Shown: positions 11,900 to 22,701, counted from the first letter of the stretch. The stretch: 64,000 bases of DNA from Branchipolynoe longqiensis (GCA_030323885.1 CM059190.1:102718483-102782482), one strand, 5' to 3'. Numbers and translations: made by a program. Notes: generated by a model not told the origin, from the sequence alone.

Positions 11900-12690
11900 G
11901 TGTGTGTGAGTGTGTGAGTGTGTGAGTGTGTGAGTGTGTGTGTGCGCGTGTGAGTGTGTGTGTGAGTGTGAGTGTGCCATTGTGTGAGTGTGTGTGAGTG
12001 TGAGTGTGCCATTGTGTGAGTGTGTGAGTGTGTGAGAGTGTGTGTTTGAGTGTGTGTGATCGTGAGTGTGTGTGATCGTGAGTGTGATCGTGAGTGTGTG
12101 TGATCGTGAGTGTGAGTGTGTGTGATCGTGAGTGTGTATGCATGTGACTAGTCAGTGTGTGTATGTATGTGGATGTGTGTCAGTGAGTGGGGTGGTCGGT
12201 GAGGGTGAGGGTGGCTGTGAGGATGTGGGTGAGTGTGTAGGTGTGAGTGTGACTGGGTGTGGGTGAGGGTGTGAGAGTGAGTGTGACTGTGCGTGTCCGT
12301 GTGAGAGTGGATGTGAGAGGTTGGGTGTGAGAGGATGGGTGTGAGACTGAGAGGGTGGGTGTGAGTATCGTTGTGGATGTGAGAGTGAGCATGAGGGTGT
12401 GGGTGTGAGTGTGGGTAGGGGTGAGAGTGATTATGCGTTTGAGGGTGTGAGGGTGAAGGTGTGAGTGTGACAGTGCGGATGAGAGAGTAAAAGTATGGGT
12501 GAGATTGAGGGTGTGGGTGTAAGAGTGGGTGTGATGGTGTGAGGGTGAGTGTGGGTGTGAGTGTGAGAGTGCGGATGAGGGTGTGGGTATGAGTGTGGGT
12601 GTGGGTGTGAGTGTAAGAGTGGGTGTAAGAGTGGGTGTGAGGGTGTAAGAGTGGGTGTGAGGGTGTAAGAGTGGGTGTGACAGTCTGTGC
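11900..12690. repeat. (gtgtgagt)n and related GT/GA array
   Basis: Starts as near-perfect gtgtgagt, passes through a gtgtgatcgtga variant (12048-12140), then becomes ggtgtgagagtg-like. Z-DNA-prone. Confidence 0.95.
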
Positions 12691-12785
12691 GTGCGGGTTT
12701 ATGTATTTGCACGCGTGTGCGTGAAGGTGGGTGCAATTTGTTTATGTAATATTTAACCTGTTTCAGTACAAATAGGTTATTGGGG

Positions 12786-13246
12786 CGGGAACGTGCAGCT
12801 GTAACGGGAAGGGGAAAGGGGGGGGGGGGGAGTGAGAGGGGAGGGAGGGGGGAGGAGGGGAGGGGAGCAGGGGAGGGGGGGGAGAGGAGGGGGAAAGAGG
12901 GAGTGGAGAGAGGGAGAGAGTGGAGAGAGGGAGAGAGGGGAAGAGGGAGAGAGGGGAGGGGGAGGGAGAGGGGGGGGGAAAGGGAGAGAGGGAAAGTGGG
13001 AAAGGGAGAGAGGGGAAGAGGGAGAGAGGGGGAGATGAGGGGGAGAGGGAGATGAGGGAGAGGGGGAGATGAGGGAGAGAGGGAGATGAGGGAGAGGGAG
13101 AGGAGGAGGGAGATTAGGAGGGAGAGAGGGAGAGGAGGAGGGAGTGAGGGAGAGAGGAGGATGCGGCGGAGAGAGGGGGGGGGGAGAAGGAGGGGTGAAG
13201 AGAGTGAGAGTGGAAGACGGGGAGAGAGGAAGAGGTGAAATCAAAC
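12786..13246. repeat. Polypurine block (gggagagagg)n
   Basis: About 460 bp nearly pure G/A on the plus strand with ggagatgaggga variant near 13030-13110. Confidence 0.9.
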
Positions 13247-13489
13247 ACGCGATAAGACGTGCACAAACACTCACACAGACAACAATCACACACTTACAAA
13301 CTACCCCAACCCCACCCCACCCCCACAGCGAAACCCACCCCCACATTCACTACTAGTACCACAGAACTATCCTACCACAATAACGCCAAAACCGATGAAT
13401 TGACACAAACCCACAACCCGCCGCGACCCAACCATATCCACGAAGCCTTCAACCGTGACTGTCTTGTGTCAGCAGTGGCGTCGTCCATT

Positions 13490-13705
13490 TGGGGGCTGGG
13501 ATCCCCCGAAAAAAAAGCGCGGGACCGCGACTTGGCGGGAAGCTGCCACACCACGTGACCGCCGACACCTCCCTCCCCCCCCTCCCCCCCCCCGGTATCC
13601 TCCACTACCAATGATAGGAGTGGGGGGGGGGGTTAATCCTCTAATCAACAACTCCCCAACCACACACACACACACACACACTGCGGGCATCAATCACGTG
13701 ACTTC
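13490..13705. promoter_or_regulatory. GC-rich island with E2F- and E-box-like motifs
   Basis: ttggcgggaa at 13532-13541 is a perfect E2F-type site; cacgtgac follows at 13552-13559 and another cacgtgac near 13694. An aaaagcgcggg segment lies at 13514. No ORF or TATA box is convincing, so promoter activity is inference. Confidence 0.3.
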
Positions 13706-13939
13706 ACCTTTCCGCACCAGCCCGGCCTCCCGGTGTGAGGTGACAGGCGGACACCCTCACACCGCCCCCCCCCCCGCCCCCCACCCCTCACTGTGACTGC
13801 TGGCCCGGGTTGATGAAAGCGCGTTATGACACATTACGTCGTGTCTGTTGCGTCTCCGGCTGGGTGGTTGTCAGCCTCCGTGGGTGCGTAGAGGTCGTAG
13901 TTCCAAGAATGATCGCCCCCACCCCGCGCCCCACTCACA

Positions 13940-14275
13940 GCCCCCTCAGTGTCCGCGAGTGGGCGCCACTCACAACGCCCCCAGTGTCCACCAGTGGGAG
14001 CCACTCACAGTGCCCTCAGTGTCCACCAGTGGGAGCCACTCACAGTGCCCTCAGTGTCCACCAGTGGGAGCCACTCACAGTGCCCTCAGTTTCCACCAGT
14101 GGGCTCCATCCACAATGCCCTTCATGCCATCCAGTGGGCGCCACCAACACTGCCCTTAAAGCCTTCCAGTGGGCGCTATCAACAATGCCCTTAATGCCCT
14201 CCAGTGGGCGCCATCAACAATGCCCTTAATGCCCTCCAGTGGGCAACACTCACAATGCCCGCAATGCCCACCAGT
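13940..14275. repeat. 35-bp minisatellite
   Basis: About nine copies of cactcacagtgccctcagtg + tccaccagtgggagc; exact 35-bp spacing at 14002, 14037 and 14072. The last copies diverge (aacaatgcccttaatgccct). Confidence 0.95.
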
Positions 14276-14423
14276 GTGCAACTACCCCAACATGGCTACC
14301 TGACGACCTAATTCGATTAATAATAGAAAAAGAATACCACATCTTAAAAAAAGATTACATTTTTTCTTTCTTCTTTTTGTAAAGCAGACAACCGTCAAAT
14401 ATCGACTGGATCCAGAACTGAGC

Positions 14424-15060
14424 GGGGGGGGGGGGGGGGGAAGGTTGAGGAGATGAGTGAGATTCTGAGAGCACCCGGGGAGAAGGGGTGGCTGGGCGAA
14501 AGGGGAGAGGGGAAGAGGGGAAGAGAAAGGGAGACATGGAGAGATGGAGACGAGAGACTGGAGAGACAGAAAGGATAGAGAGGAGAGATAAAGAGAAAAG
14601 AAGGAGATCTGGAGAGAGGAAGAGACGGAGAAGGGGAAAGAGGGATATATAGAGAGGGGAAGGAGAGAGGAAAGGATGGAGAGGGGAACAGAGGGAGAGA
14701 GTAAGAGGGGGGAGGAGAGGGGGAGAGGGGAAGAGGGGGAGAGGGGGACAGGGAGAGAGAAAGGGGGGGGAGAGGAAGAGGGGGAGGGGGAGGGGGGGGG
14801 GGGGGGGAGAAGGGGAGGGGGAGAGGGAGAAAGGGAGAGGGAGGGGTGGAGAGGGAATGAGGGAAAGGGAACAGGAGAGGGAGAGTGAAAGGGAGAGCGA
14901 GAGTGAGAGCGCGGGAGGGGGAGAGGACGAGAGGGAGACAGAGGGAGAGGGGGAGAGGGGAAGGGAGAGGAAGAGAGCGGGAGAGGGAGACGGAGAGGGG
15001 GGGGGGGAGAGATGTAGCGTGTCCGCTCTGCTGATTATGAGGGAGAGTGCATGTGAGGGA
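14424..15060. repeat. Polypurine block opened by a 17-G run
   Basis: G17 at 14424-14440, then ~600 bp of ggagagaggga-type sequence with further G runs near 14791 and 14999. Minus-strand Pro/Ser/Leu frames are artefacts. Confidence 0.9.
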
Positions 15061-15164
15061 GAGAAGGTGGAGGGCCGAGTGAGTGTGTGAGTGTGTGTGT
15101 GGAGGGGGAGGGGGGAAGGTCGGCAGGGAGGGGTGGTAGGCAGATTGAAGGGGGGCAGGCCGGG

Positions 15165-15310
15165 TGCCAGGATACACGCTAGTGCCGCCGCCTCGTGGGC
15201 GAACCATTTTAATTATCCAAATACAGCCGACGCACGACAAAGGCCGCCAGGAGGCGCCACGCTCCGCCCGGCCCGCATGGCGTATGCGTCGGCACAGGAG
15301 CACCTCGCCA
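15165..15310. promoter_or_regulatory. Short CpG-rich island with CTCF-like motif
   Basis: Non-repetitive GC-rich stretch between arrays; ccgccaggaggcgccac at 15244-15260 resembles the CTCF core. Nothing else is identifiable. Confidence 0.3.
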
Positions 15311-15311
15311 T

Positions 15312-15463
15312 CAACACACACATACACACACACAACACATACACGTCACACACCACACACACACATACATACATACATACATACAACTCCTCCCCCCGAC
15401 ACACATACACCACACACACATACACCTCACATACATACAAACATACATACATACATACATACA

Positions 15464-15494
<31 letters not shown>

Positions 15495-15660
15495 GTACAT
15501 ACATACATACATGTATACATACAACTCCTCCCCCCGACACACATACACCTCACACACCACACACACATACACCTCACACACACGTGACACACCGTAATCC
15601 ATACACCCACCCAACATACACCACATACAAACACCCACCCACACACACACACACCACACG
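15312..15660. repeat. CA and (catа)-type tetranucleotide array
   Basis: acatacat runs at 15362-15384 and 15440-15522, with a repeated phrase ctcctccccccgacacacat at 15386 and 15525, so the array contains a ~140-bp duplication. Confidence 0.9.
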
Positions 15661-15771
15661 TCACACACCATCAAGCGACAAATCCAGAACGAGGCTCCAA
15701 CAACAAAATCAAACAATGGCTACACTGCCAGTTTTCATCAAAGTTACTCGGGACTAATGAATATCAGGATA

Positions 15772-15851
15772 TAATGGTTAACCTGGGCTATTTATCTCAA
15801 ATATAAATAACAAATTCAAACGCCATCGGACTATGCAACTTTGAGGGGGTT
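15772..15851 (-). mobile_element. TIR-6 fragment
   Basis: Ends in gccatcggactatgcaactt, the terminal repeat of the ~355-bp TIR-6 family, preceded by tatttatctca as in the full copies at 44264 and 44732. Confidence 0.7.
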
Positions 15852-15898
15852 TGGTTAAAAAAAAAAAAATGTATTCAAACTGTTAAAGAAGACGTAGC

Positions 15899-16229
15899 TG
15901 TTTGTTTGTTGTTGTTTTACGTCCTAGCAACATCTAAGGTCATATCAGGACGGGTACCGACTTGTGACAGTGCGCACTCATGGTGACTTTATAGTGCTGT
16001 CCCACTGGGAAACCAGGCCGCCGGCACCATGACCTGGTATCCCACTCAGTCACATTATCCTGACACTGAGCACACCAGTCCTTGCCCTATCCTAATAATG
16101 CCCAGCGCCTGGCTAGGAAGCGACAAGTATCAATTTTAAAGTCATTGGTTTGACTCGACCGGGACTCGAACCCACGATCTACCAGCATGGAAGACGGACG
16201 CTCTAACTCATTCGGCAATCCCGTCTGGT
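15899..16229 (-). mobile_element. SINE-A, long-tail form, near full length
   Basis: Reading the minus strand: tRNA-like head (gccgaatgagttagagcg as A box, gggttcgagtcc as B box), middle (gacttgtcgcttcctagcca), and long tail ending cctgatatgaccttagatgt and acaacaacaaacaaac. The head is cut by the assembly gap exactly at its outer end. Confidence 0.85.
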
Positions 16230-16721
16230 NNNNNNNNNNNNNNNNNNNNNNNNNNNNNNNNNNNNNNNNNNNNNNNNNNNNNNNNNNNNNNNNNNNNNNN
16301 NNNNNNNNNNNNNNNNNNNNNNNNNNNNNNNNNNNNNNNNNNNNNNNNNNNNNNNNNNNNNNNNNNNNNNNNNNNNNNNNNNNNNNNNNNNNNNNNNNNN
16401 NNNNNNNNNNNNNNNNNNNNNNNNNNNNNNNNNNNNNNNNNNNNNNNNNNNNNNNNNNNNNNNNNNNNNNNNNNNNNNNNNNNNNNNNNNNNNNNNNNNN
16501 NNNNNNNNNNNNNNNNNNNNNNNNNNNNNNNNNNNNNNNNNNNNNNNNNNNNNNNNNNNNNNNNNNNNNNNNNNNNNNNNNNNNNNNNNNNNNNNNNNNN
16601 NNNNNNNNNNNNNNNNNNNNNNNNNNNNNNNNNNNNNNNNNNNNNNNNNNNNNNNNNNNNNNNNNNNNNNNNNNNNNNNNNNNNNNNNNNNNNNNNNNNN
16701 NNNNNNNNNNNNNNNNNNNNN
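16230..16721. other. Assembly gap (N run)
   Basis: About 492 N. Nothing can be said of the content; the apparent frames across it are meaningless. Confidence 1.
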
Positions 16722-16731
16722 ATGGTGACAA

Positions 16732-17190
16732 TTGGTCGTAATGCTCGCATTGCGTTTGATGCGAGGGAAGGAAGAGACCCTCCCCCCACCTCTATCCCGC
16801 CGCAGCTCGGCTTTCTCCCTTCCCTGTCACCCCGCCCTCAGCTTTCTCCCGCCTCGCCCTCCTCCCTGCCCGCCGGCTTTCTCACCTCGCCCGCGTTCAC
16901 GCCTCCCCGCTCCTTCCCTTATAAGGCCGATCGCCGGCCTCCTTCAGCCATTCGCCTTCCTCCCTTCACAAGCTCTCTTTTCTCCACCCACCCACCCAAC
17001 TCTCCCTACATGCTAGTGGTGGAGGGCTCTTCGGCGCCCCTCACCCGAACATGTCAAGCTCCCCCGAGCTCATTTACTCTAAGTTTACCTTGACTGCATT
17101 TGACCTGTTGTATATAGCTGCTTATTTTCTTGTTGTTCTGAGGCGTTAAATAAAGCGCCTTTTTTCCCACCCCCGCCTTGCTTTCTTCCT
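16732..17190 (+). mobile_element. LTR-like cassette, copy 1
   Basis: Shares its first ~20 bp (tggtcgtaatgctcgcattg) and general order with 58912-59270: a CT-rich segment, a TATA-like cttataagg at 16917-16925, and aataaa at 17149-17154 followed by a T/C-rich stretch. This U3-R-U5-like order suggests a solo LTR. No TG...CA ends with matching target duplication were found, so a promoter-containing retrocopy is an alternative. Confidence 0.4.
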
Positions 17191-17442
17191 TTTCGCGCAT
17201 CAAAGTTACATAATTCAATAATAGCATCAACTTTTCAAAACCAAAACATTGACATAGATTTGATCATACATACCCAACTTAGATACCGGTACACTGATGA
17301 AGCAGGTATTGCCGTATAGAAGGGAATGCCAGGTCTGTTATAGCCTATGATATACGACATTTTAATTTGCATGCCGAAATTAAGTTTTCCCTTGAAATAT
17401 CTCTAAAATTAACAATTTTAAAATAAATTCACTTTAAACTAC
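17191..17442 (-). mobile_element. TIR-6 fragment, diverged
   Basis: Matches the minus-strand order of TIR-6: cttttcaaaaccaaaac, atagatttgatca, cttagatacc, gcctatgatat, cttgaaatatct. Terminal repeat is decayed. Confidence 0.6.
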
Positions 17443-17511
17443 AGGAATGTAGACTATAAATAACAGCAATAACCTCGCCCCGCTACCCACAGCCCCACTC
17501 CAACAACAGCC

Positions 17512-17560
17512 CCCCCCACCCCCACCCCGCCTCCCGCCCCCCGCCCCCCGCCCCTGACTC
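17512..17560. repeat. C-rich tract
   Basis: ccccccacccccaccccgcc-like simple sequence; nothing else recognised in 17443-17700. Confidence 0.7.
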
Positions 17561-17713
17561 CCGCAGCCTGCAGGAGGCATCAGTAGACAAGCGGCCTGTA
17601 TCGATGCCCTACATTTCGGATCCATCAACAGGAAGATTTAGGCTCCAACCCCGTCGGCCCGCTAATGTTTAGCTGACTTGACAATTTTATTTAATCACGA
17701 ACTAAACAGACGC

Positions 17714-19345
17714 AGGGGGGACAGAGTGGCGGGAAGTGTCAGTGTAGATAAATGCTGCATTAAGGGCTGCATTAAGGGCTGCACATGAGGGACCGGTGTA
17801 TCCGGGGGGGACAGAGTGGCGGGAAGTGTCAGTACAGAAAAATACTGCATTAAGGGCTGATTTAAGGGTTGTATTAAGGGCTGCACATGAGGGACCGGTG
17901 TGTCCGGGGGGGACAGAGTGGCGGGAAGTGTCAGTGTAGATAAATACTGCATTAAGGGCTGCACATGAAGGACCGGTATATCCGGGGGGACAGAGTGGCG
18001 GGAAGTGTCAGTACAGAAAAATACTGCATTAAGGGCTGCATTAAGGGTTGATTTAAGGGCTGTATTAAGGGCTGCACATGAGGGACCGGTGTATCCGGGG
18101 GGGACAGAGTGGCGGGAAGTGTCACTGTAGATAAATACTGCATTAAGGGCTGCATTAAGGGCTGCGCATGAGGGGCCGGTTTATCTGGGGGGACAGAGTG
18201 GCGGGAAGTGTCAGTACAGAAAAATACTGCATTAAGGGATGCATTCAGGGATGCATTAAGGACTGTATTAAGGGATGCATTAAGGGCTGCATATGAGGGA
18301 CCGGTGTATCCAGGAGGCAGGGTGGGGGAACGCGTCGGGGAATATCAATACTGCATTAAGGGCTGCATTAAGGGCTGTATTAGGGGCTGTATTACGGGTT
18401 GCACATGAGGGGGCGGTGTACCCTGGGAGACAGGGTGGCGGGAAGTGTCCGTGTAGATAAATGCTGCATGAAGGGCTGCATTAAGGGCTGTATTAGGGGA
18501 TGTATTAAGGGTTGCACATGAGGGGGAGGTGTACCCTGGGAGACAGGGTGGCGGGAAGTGTCCGTGTAGATAAATGCTGCATGAAGGGCTGCATTAAGGG
18601 CTGTATTAGGGGATGTATTAAGGGTTGCACATGAGGGGGAGGTGTACCCTGGGAGACAGGGTGGCGGGAAGTGTCCGTGTAGATAAATGCTGCATGAAGG
18701 GCTGCATTAAGGGTTGGGGGGGGTGTTGGGGGGTGGGGGGTGTGTGTGTGCTGTATTAGGGGATGTATTAAGGGTTGCACATGAGGGGGAGGTGTACCCT
18801 GGGAGACAGGGTGGCGGGAAGTGTCCGTGTAGATAAATGCTGCATGAAGGGCTGCATTAAGGGTCGTACATGAGGGGGCGGTGTATCCTGTGGGGTGGCG
18901 GGAAGTGTCCGTGTAGATAAATGCTGCATGAAGGGCTGCATTATGGGTCGTACATGAGGGGGCGGTGTACCCTGGGAGACAGGGTGGCGGGAAGTGTCCG
19001 TGTAGATAAATGCTGCATGAAGGGCTGCATTATGGGTCGTACATGAGGGGGCGGTGTACCCTGGGAGACAGGGTGGCGGGAAGTGTCCGTGTCGATAAAT
19101 GCTGCATGAAGGGCTGCATTATGGGTTGCACATGAGGGGGCGGTGTACCCTGGGAGACAGGGTGGCGGGAAGTGTCCGTGTAGATAAATGCTGCATGAAG
19201 GGCTGCATTATGGGTCGTACATGAGGGGGCGGTGTACCCTGGGAGACAGATCTGTGGGAAGTGTCAGTGCAGATAAATACTGCAGTAAAGGATGCATTAA
19301 GGGATGTGCATGAGGGGCCAGTGTGTGAGGGCTGCATTGTGGGGG
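17714..19345. repeat. ~88-bp satellite with 12-bp internal repeat
   Basis: About 17 copies of ggacagagtggcgggaagtg...gataaatgctgcat...catgagggaccggtgt. Each unit contains one to four copies of a 12-bp sub-repeat (ctgcattaaggg), so unit length changes by 12-bp steps. One unit (18715-18755) carries a gggggtgttggggggtgggg insertion. Early units say acagagtgg, later ones acagggtgg, showing local homogenisation. Confidence 0.95.
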
Positions 19346-19640
19346 TTGCGGTGCCTGTGTGTTGGGGCTGATATGTGGGGGAGCTGTGTGGGGGGGGGGG
19401 CTGTTGTATGAGGGCTGTTCTGTGAGGGCTGTTCTGGGAGGGCTGTTCTGTGTTCTGCGTGAGGACTGCTATGTAGGGGTTGTTCTGTCGGTGATAGTGT
19501 GTAGGGGCTGCTGGGTGTGCGATGTGGGGGCTATGTGGGGGCCTATGCGGGGGCTATGTGGGGGCTGTTATGTGCGGGGCTATGTGGCGGCTCTGTGGGG
19601 GTTATGTGAGGGTTATGTGGGGGCTATGTGAGGGCCGCAA
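19346..19640. repeat. Degenerate G-rich repeat (gggggctatgtg)
   Basis: Irregular ggggctgttctgtg and gggggctatgtg units directly following the 88-bp satellite. Confidence 0.75.
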
Positions 19641-19738
19641 CACACACCCAGATACGTGCTTGGGTGGAGATGCCATAATAAGGACCTTTACTCTTGAGAA
19701 CTGATGCTCATCTCTAAATAAGTCTGGTCTAGTTCATT

Positions 19739-19862
19739 GGGGTTGTATGTTCTAGTGACACCTAAGGTCATACATTAATAGAATCAGACTTGTGATCACC
19801 CCTTCATGGTGGTTTTTATAGTGCTACCTCACGGGGATACCATGCTGCCTGGCACCATGATA
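19739..19862 (-). mobile_element. SINE-A long-tail fragment
   Basis: 3' half only: caacatctaaggtcata-like start, cttgtgatcac, ttatagtgctacctcac, ggcaccatgat. Head missing. Confidence 0.65.
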
Positions 19863-19984
19863 ATAAATTGGGTAGGTCCTTTGGACCTATACGGGAAGCT
19901 AGACATTCCCACCCAGTTATGGGAGAAATAGCTGGTGTCAACACAGCATTAGTGGGCGGATATCTTCACGATACGAAGACAAGG

Positions 19985-20192
19985 GCCAGATGGGTGGAAG
20001 GGCTCTACAAACTGAATGGCCGCATGTTTGACCTGGAGAGGGATGGGCTCTCCCAGGTTGTATGTACTTTGACCAAGACTCACCATGCGATGACTTGGAG
20101 AAAACTGGTTGCAAAGTCCTCTGTGGTGCCCCAAGGATTAATGATGATGATGTCATCCCTTTGTAACCTACATTGATTGATTGATTGATTGG
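19985..20192 (+). pseudogene. LINE (non-LTR retrotransposon) 3' end, ORF2 C-terminus
   Basis: The plus-strand frame ending near 20176 contains THHAMTWRKLVAKSSVVPQG, which resembles the last residues of animal endonuclease-reverse transcriptase polyproteins (typically ...WRRLV..SS..PQ..). It is followed by a short (gat)n and then an (attg)n tail at 20173-20190, typical of a LINE 3' terminus. The 5' part, including all catalytic domains, is missing, so the copy is dead. Upstream 19868-19985 may belong to it but I could not place it. Clade unresolved. Confidence 0.55.
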
Positions 20193-20272
20193 TGGTTGCT
20201 TTCCGCCGTGTCGGCAGCATAGGTCATATTCACGGCGGGGAGTAATAATGGTAATCTACAGGACAAGACCAG

Positions 20273-20418
20273 GGGCCGTATGCATGACGCGGTGTTAGCT
20301 TACACTCGGTGTGTTTGCGCTAACACCGCTCCTTGCGTACTGAGTTTTCGCCGCTAACCTAGAAATCCCCGCCAAAACCAGTTTTGGCTCGCTAACACCG
20401 CGTCATGCATATGGGCCC
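20273..20418. mobile_element. TIR-4: 146-bp MITE
   Basis: Almost perfect ~27-bp terminal inverted repeats: gggccgtatgcatgacgcgg...gttagc at the left; the right end reads gctaacaccgcgtcatgcat + atgggccc. Internal acaccg and taacaccgc motifs. Shares the gggccgtatgca terminus with TIR-5, 51 bp downstream. Superfamily not determined; no clear target duplication. Confidence 0.8.
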
Positions 20419-20469
20419 AGTTTGTGTAAGTTGACAGATGGACACTCTATCCACTAGGCCAATTCATCT

Positions 20470-21221
20470 GGGGCCGTATGCACCAATCGGAGTTAGGGCC
20501 TTAACCGCGGTTTGGCTAGCTCCACACGGCTAAATGTGAGAAATCGGTATGCACCAATCAGTGCCAGCGCTAACCGCCGACCATAGCCTAGGCGAAGTTA
20601 AACCATTTCAAATCAGGTGTTACTGCTAGCCGGGGCAGTTAGTGCACGTGTGTGGGTCTCAATCTATTCAATGCGATCATATTTGACAGATTTACATACG
20701 CAATAAGTGAAATTAATTCAAATTAACCATAAAATCGAACCGTTATTAATGTTCCCGCGGCATTGGTGGCATTATTCATATTGTCGAATCGACGAATGTA
20801 AAGTAAACAAATCGCCGCCTCCGCAGCGACATCAATATCCATACTGTCCATACTGTCCAACGTCAACTAAACATGGCCATCGCCGCCACCGCCGAATCGG
20901 CGGCAATATATTATACCCAAATCTATTCAATGCGATCATATTTGACAGATTTACATACGCAATAAGTGAAATTTATTCAAATTAACCATAAAATTGAACA
21001 GTTATTAATACTCCCGCCGCATTGGTGGCGTTATTCATATCGTCAACTGGAGGGAATTCCCAAATCTATAAATAAACTCACGGTTAGCTATCCGCCCCTG
21101 CTAGTACATTGGTGCATGCCGATTCACACATTTCTCCAACCCCCCGCTACCCTGAGGTAGCTAACCGTGGCTAGTGCCTTAACTCTGGCTAAGCCTATCA
21201 CCGATTGGTGCATACGGCCCC
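20470..21221. mobile_element. TIR-5: 752-bp TIR element with internal duplication
   Basis: Termini are perfect inverted copies for 21 bp: ggggccgtatgcaccaatcg(g) against its complement at the right end, followed by weaker similarity (ggttagc/ctaacc). Inside, 20661-20790 and 20920-21048 are a direct ~128-bp duplication (tattcaatgcgatcatattt). No transposase frame; non-autonomous. Confidence 0.8.
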
Positions 21222-21261
21222 TGGTCTCTATCCACAGATTATGAGACATTTCTGAATACTG

Positions 21262-21445
21262 GATGGTAGAATGAGTTGAGTGCTCGCTTCTATTCCAACA
21301 AGTTGTGGGTTTGAAACCGGACAGAATCAAACTAATGACTTACAAAATTGACACTTGTCGCTACATAGCCTGGTGCTTGGCAGTAATAGGATAGAACAAG
21401 GACCAGTGGAATGAGGAACGCCAATATGTGTTCTGAGATCCCTTG
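21262..21445 (+). mobile_element. SINE-A short-tail form, old copy
   Basis: Head (agaatgagttgagtgctcg), gggtttgaaacc B-box remnant, acttacaaaattgacacttg, then the short tail ggaccagtggaatgagga. More diverged than the next copy. Confidence 0.7.
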
Positions 21446-21481
21446 ATCCGCAGTGAGGACTGAAGCTCACAAACCAAACCA

Positions 21482-21695
21482 ATGGCCGAATGAGTTAGAG
21501 CGTCCGTCTCCCGTGCTGGTAGATCGTGGAGTCGTGGTTTCGAATCCTGGTCGAGTCAAACCGATGACTTAAAAATTTATACTTGTTGCTTCCTAGCCAG
21601 ACGCTCGACATTACTAGGATAGTGCAAGGAGCAGTGGAATGAGGAAGACCAGTTGTCTGCGACTGAAATTTCCCCTGCTTAAACAACTAATGTAC
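21482..21695 (+). mobile_element. SINE-A short-tail form, full length
   Basis: tggccgaatgagttagagcg A-box region, ggtttcgaatcc B box, gtcgagtcaaaccgatgact middle, then the short tail agcagtggaatgaggaagac...gaaatttcccctgctt and a poly-A-rich end. Best reference copy for the short-tail subtype. Confidence 0.85.
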
Positions 21696-21887
21696 CAAAA
21701 AAAAAGAAGCTGCGACTCAGCACGGCGAGTCGCAGCTGCAGCTTACTCGGAGGAAGTTAGGGTTGATGCTTACCCTAGCTGAACTATAGACCCTATACTT
21801 TAAACTCACTTTGCACCTATAACCAATCACACACCTCCTGGTGACCAAACTTGGTACGGTTCTTGACATGCATTTCTTTCGAAAGTG

Positions 21888-22206
21888 GTGTTCTCTGTGG
21901 CAGAGTGGTTAGAGTGTCTGACTTTCTTCTAGGTCGGACTCCTAATCTGAAGGTCAGTGGTTCGATTCCCCATGCCCCCACCTCTGCCAATTTTGATTTC
22001 CACCACTGTGTATAACTTACAGTGTCATCAAAGGACAGTTGCTCTCATACCATGTCTGTGTGATGTGGAAGCTTAAAAATCCCTTGGGTCGGTAAAAGTG
22101 TAGGCTCGGGCTTTCTATCGACAAACTGTCTAATGGTGAAAACCAGTCTATTCAGACGTATCCATAATAGGCAGTATAAATCTTCAACAAAAACCCAACA
22201 AAAAAC
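21888..22206 (+). mobile_element. SINE-B copy 2, full length
   Basis: Head has A box (tggcagagtggttagagtgt), a ~17-nt insert, then an arm that folds like an anticodon arm with loop ctcctaa (anticodon CCU, Arg), B box ggttcgattcc, then the family body and a caacaaaaac tail. The resemblance to tRNA-Arg(CCU) is by eye. Confidence 0.85.
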
Positions 22207-22443
22207 AGTGAAATTATGCAAGCAAATATTATACATTTACATAAAATACCCCTTTTTGTATGTGTATTCATCACCTCTCCCACCTGCTGCCGGGTAAACT
22301 GTAACTGTGACCCGGCGTGTTGGGTCACAGTCTCCATCCTTCCTGAGGTACCAGCGAAACTCAGAATACACATATTGTTCACGATTGAAATTACTCATAT
22401 TTATTATCAACGAATGTAGCAGCAACAAAGTAAATAAGCATAT

Positions 22444-22632
22444 ACCGCTGTGTATAACTTACAGCGTCATCAAAGGCCAGTTGCTCTCATACCATGTCTA
22501 TGTGGTGTGGGAGGTTAAAAATCCCTTGGGTCGGTAAAGGTGTAGGCTCAGGCTTTCTATTGACAAACTGTCTAATGGTGAAAACAAGCCTATTCAGGCT
22601 TATCCATGATAGGCAGTATAAATCTTTTTGTT
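22444..22632 (+). mobile_element. SINE-B copy 3, head missing
   Basis: Begins at ctgtgtataacttacagcgt and runs through the body to gcagtataaatc. 5'-truncated; lies 238 bp after copy 2. Confidence 0.85.
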
Positions 22633-22701
22633 TAAAGGAAAAAAAAGCATGTATATGCAGTGCATACTACATGCAGTATCTGCACATGTATATTTTCTAG
22701 G

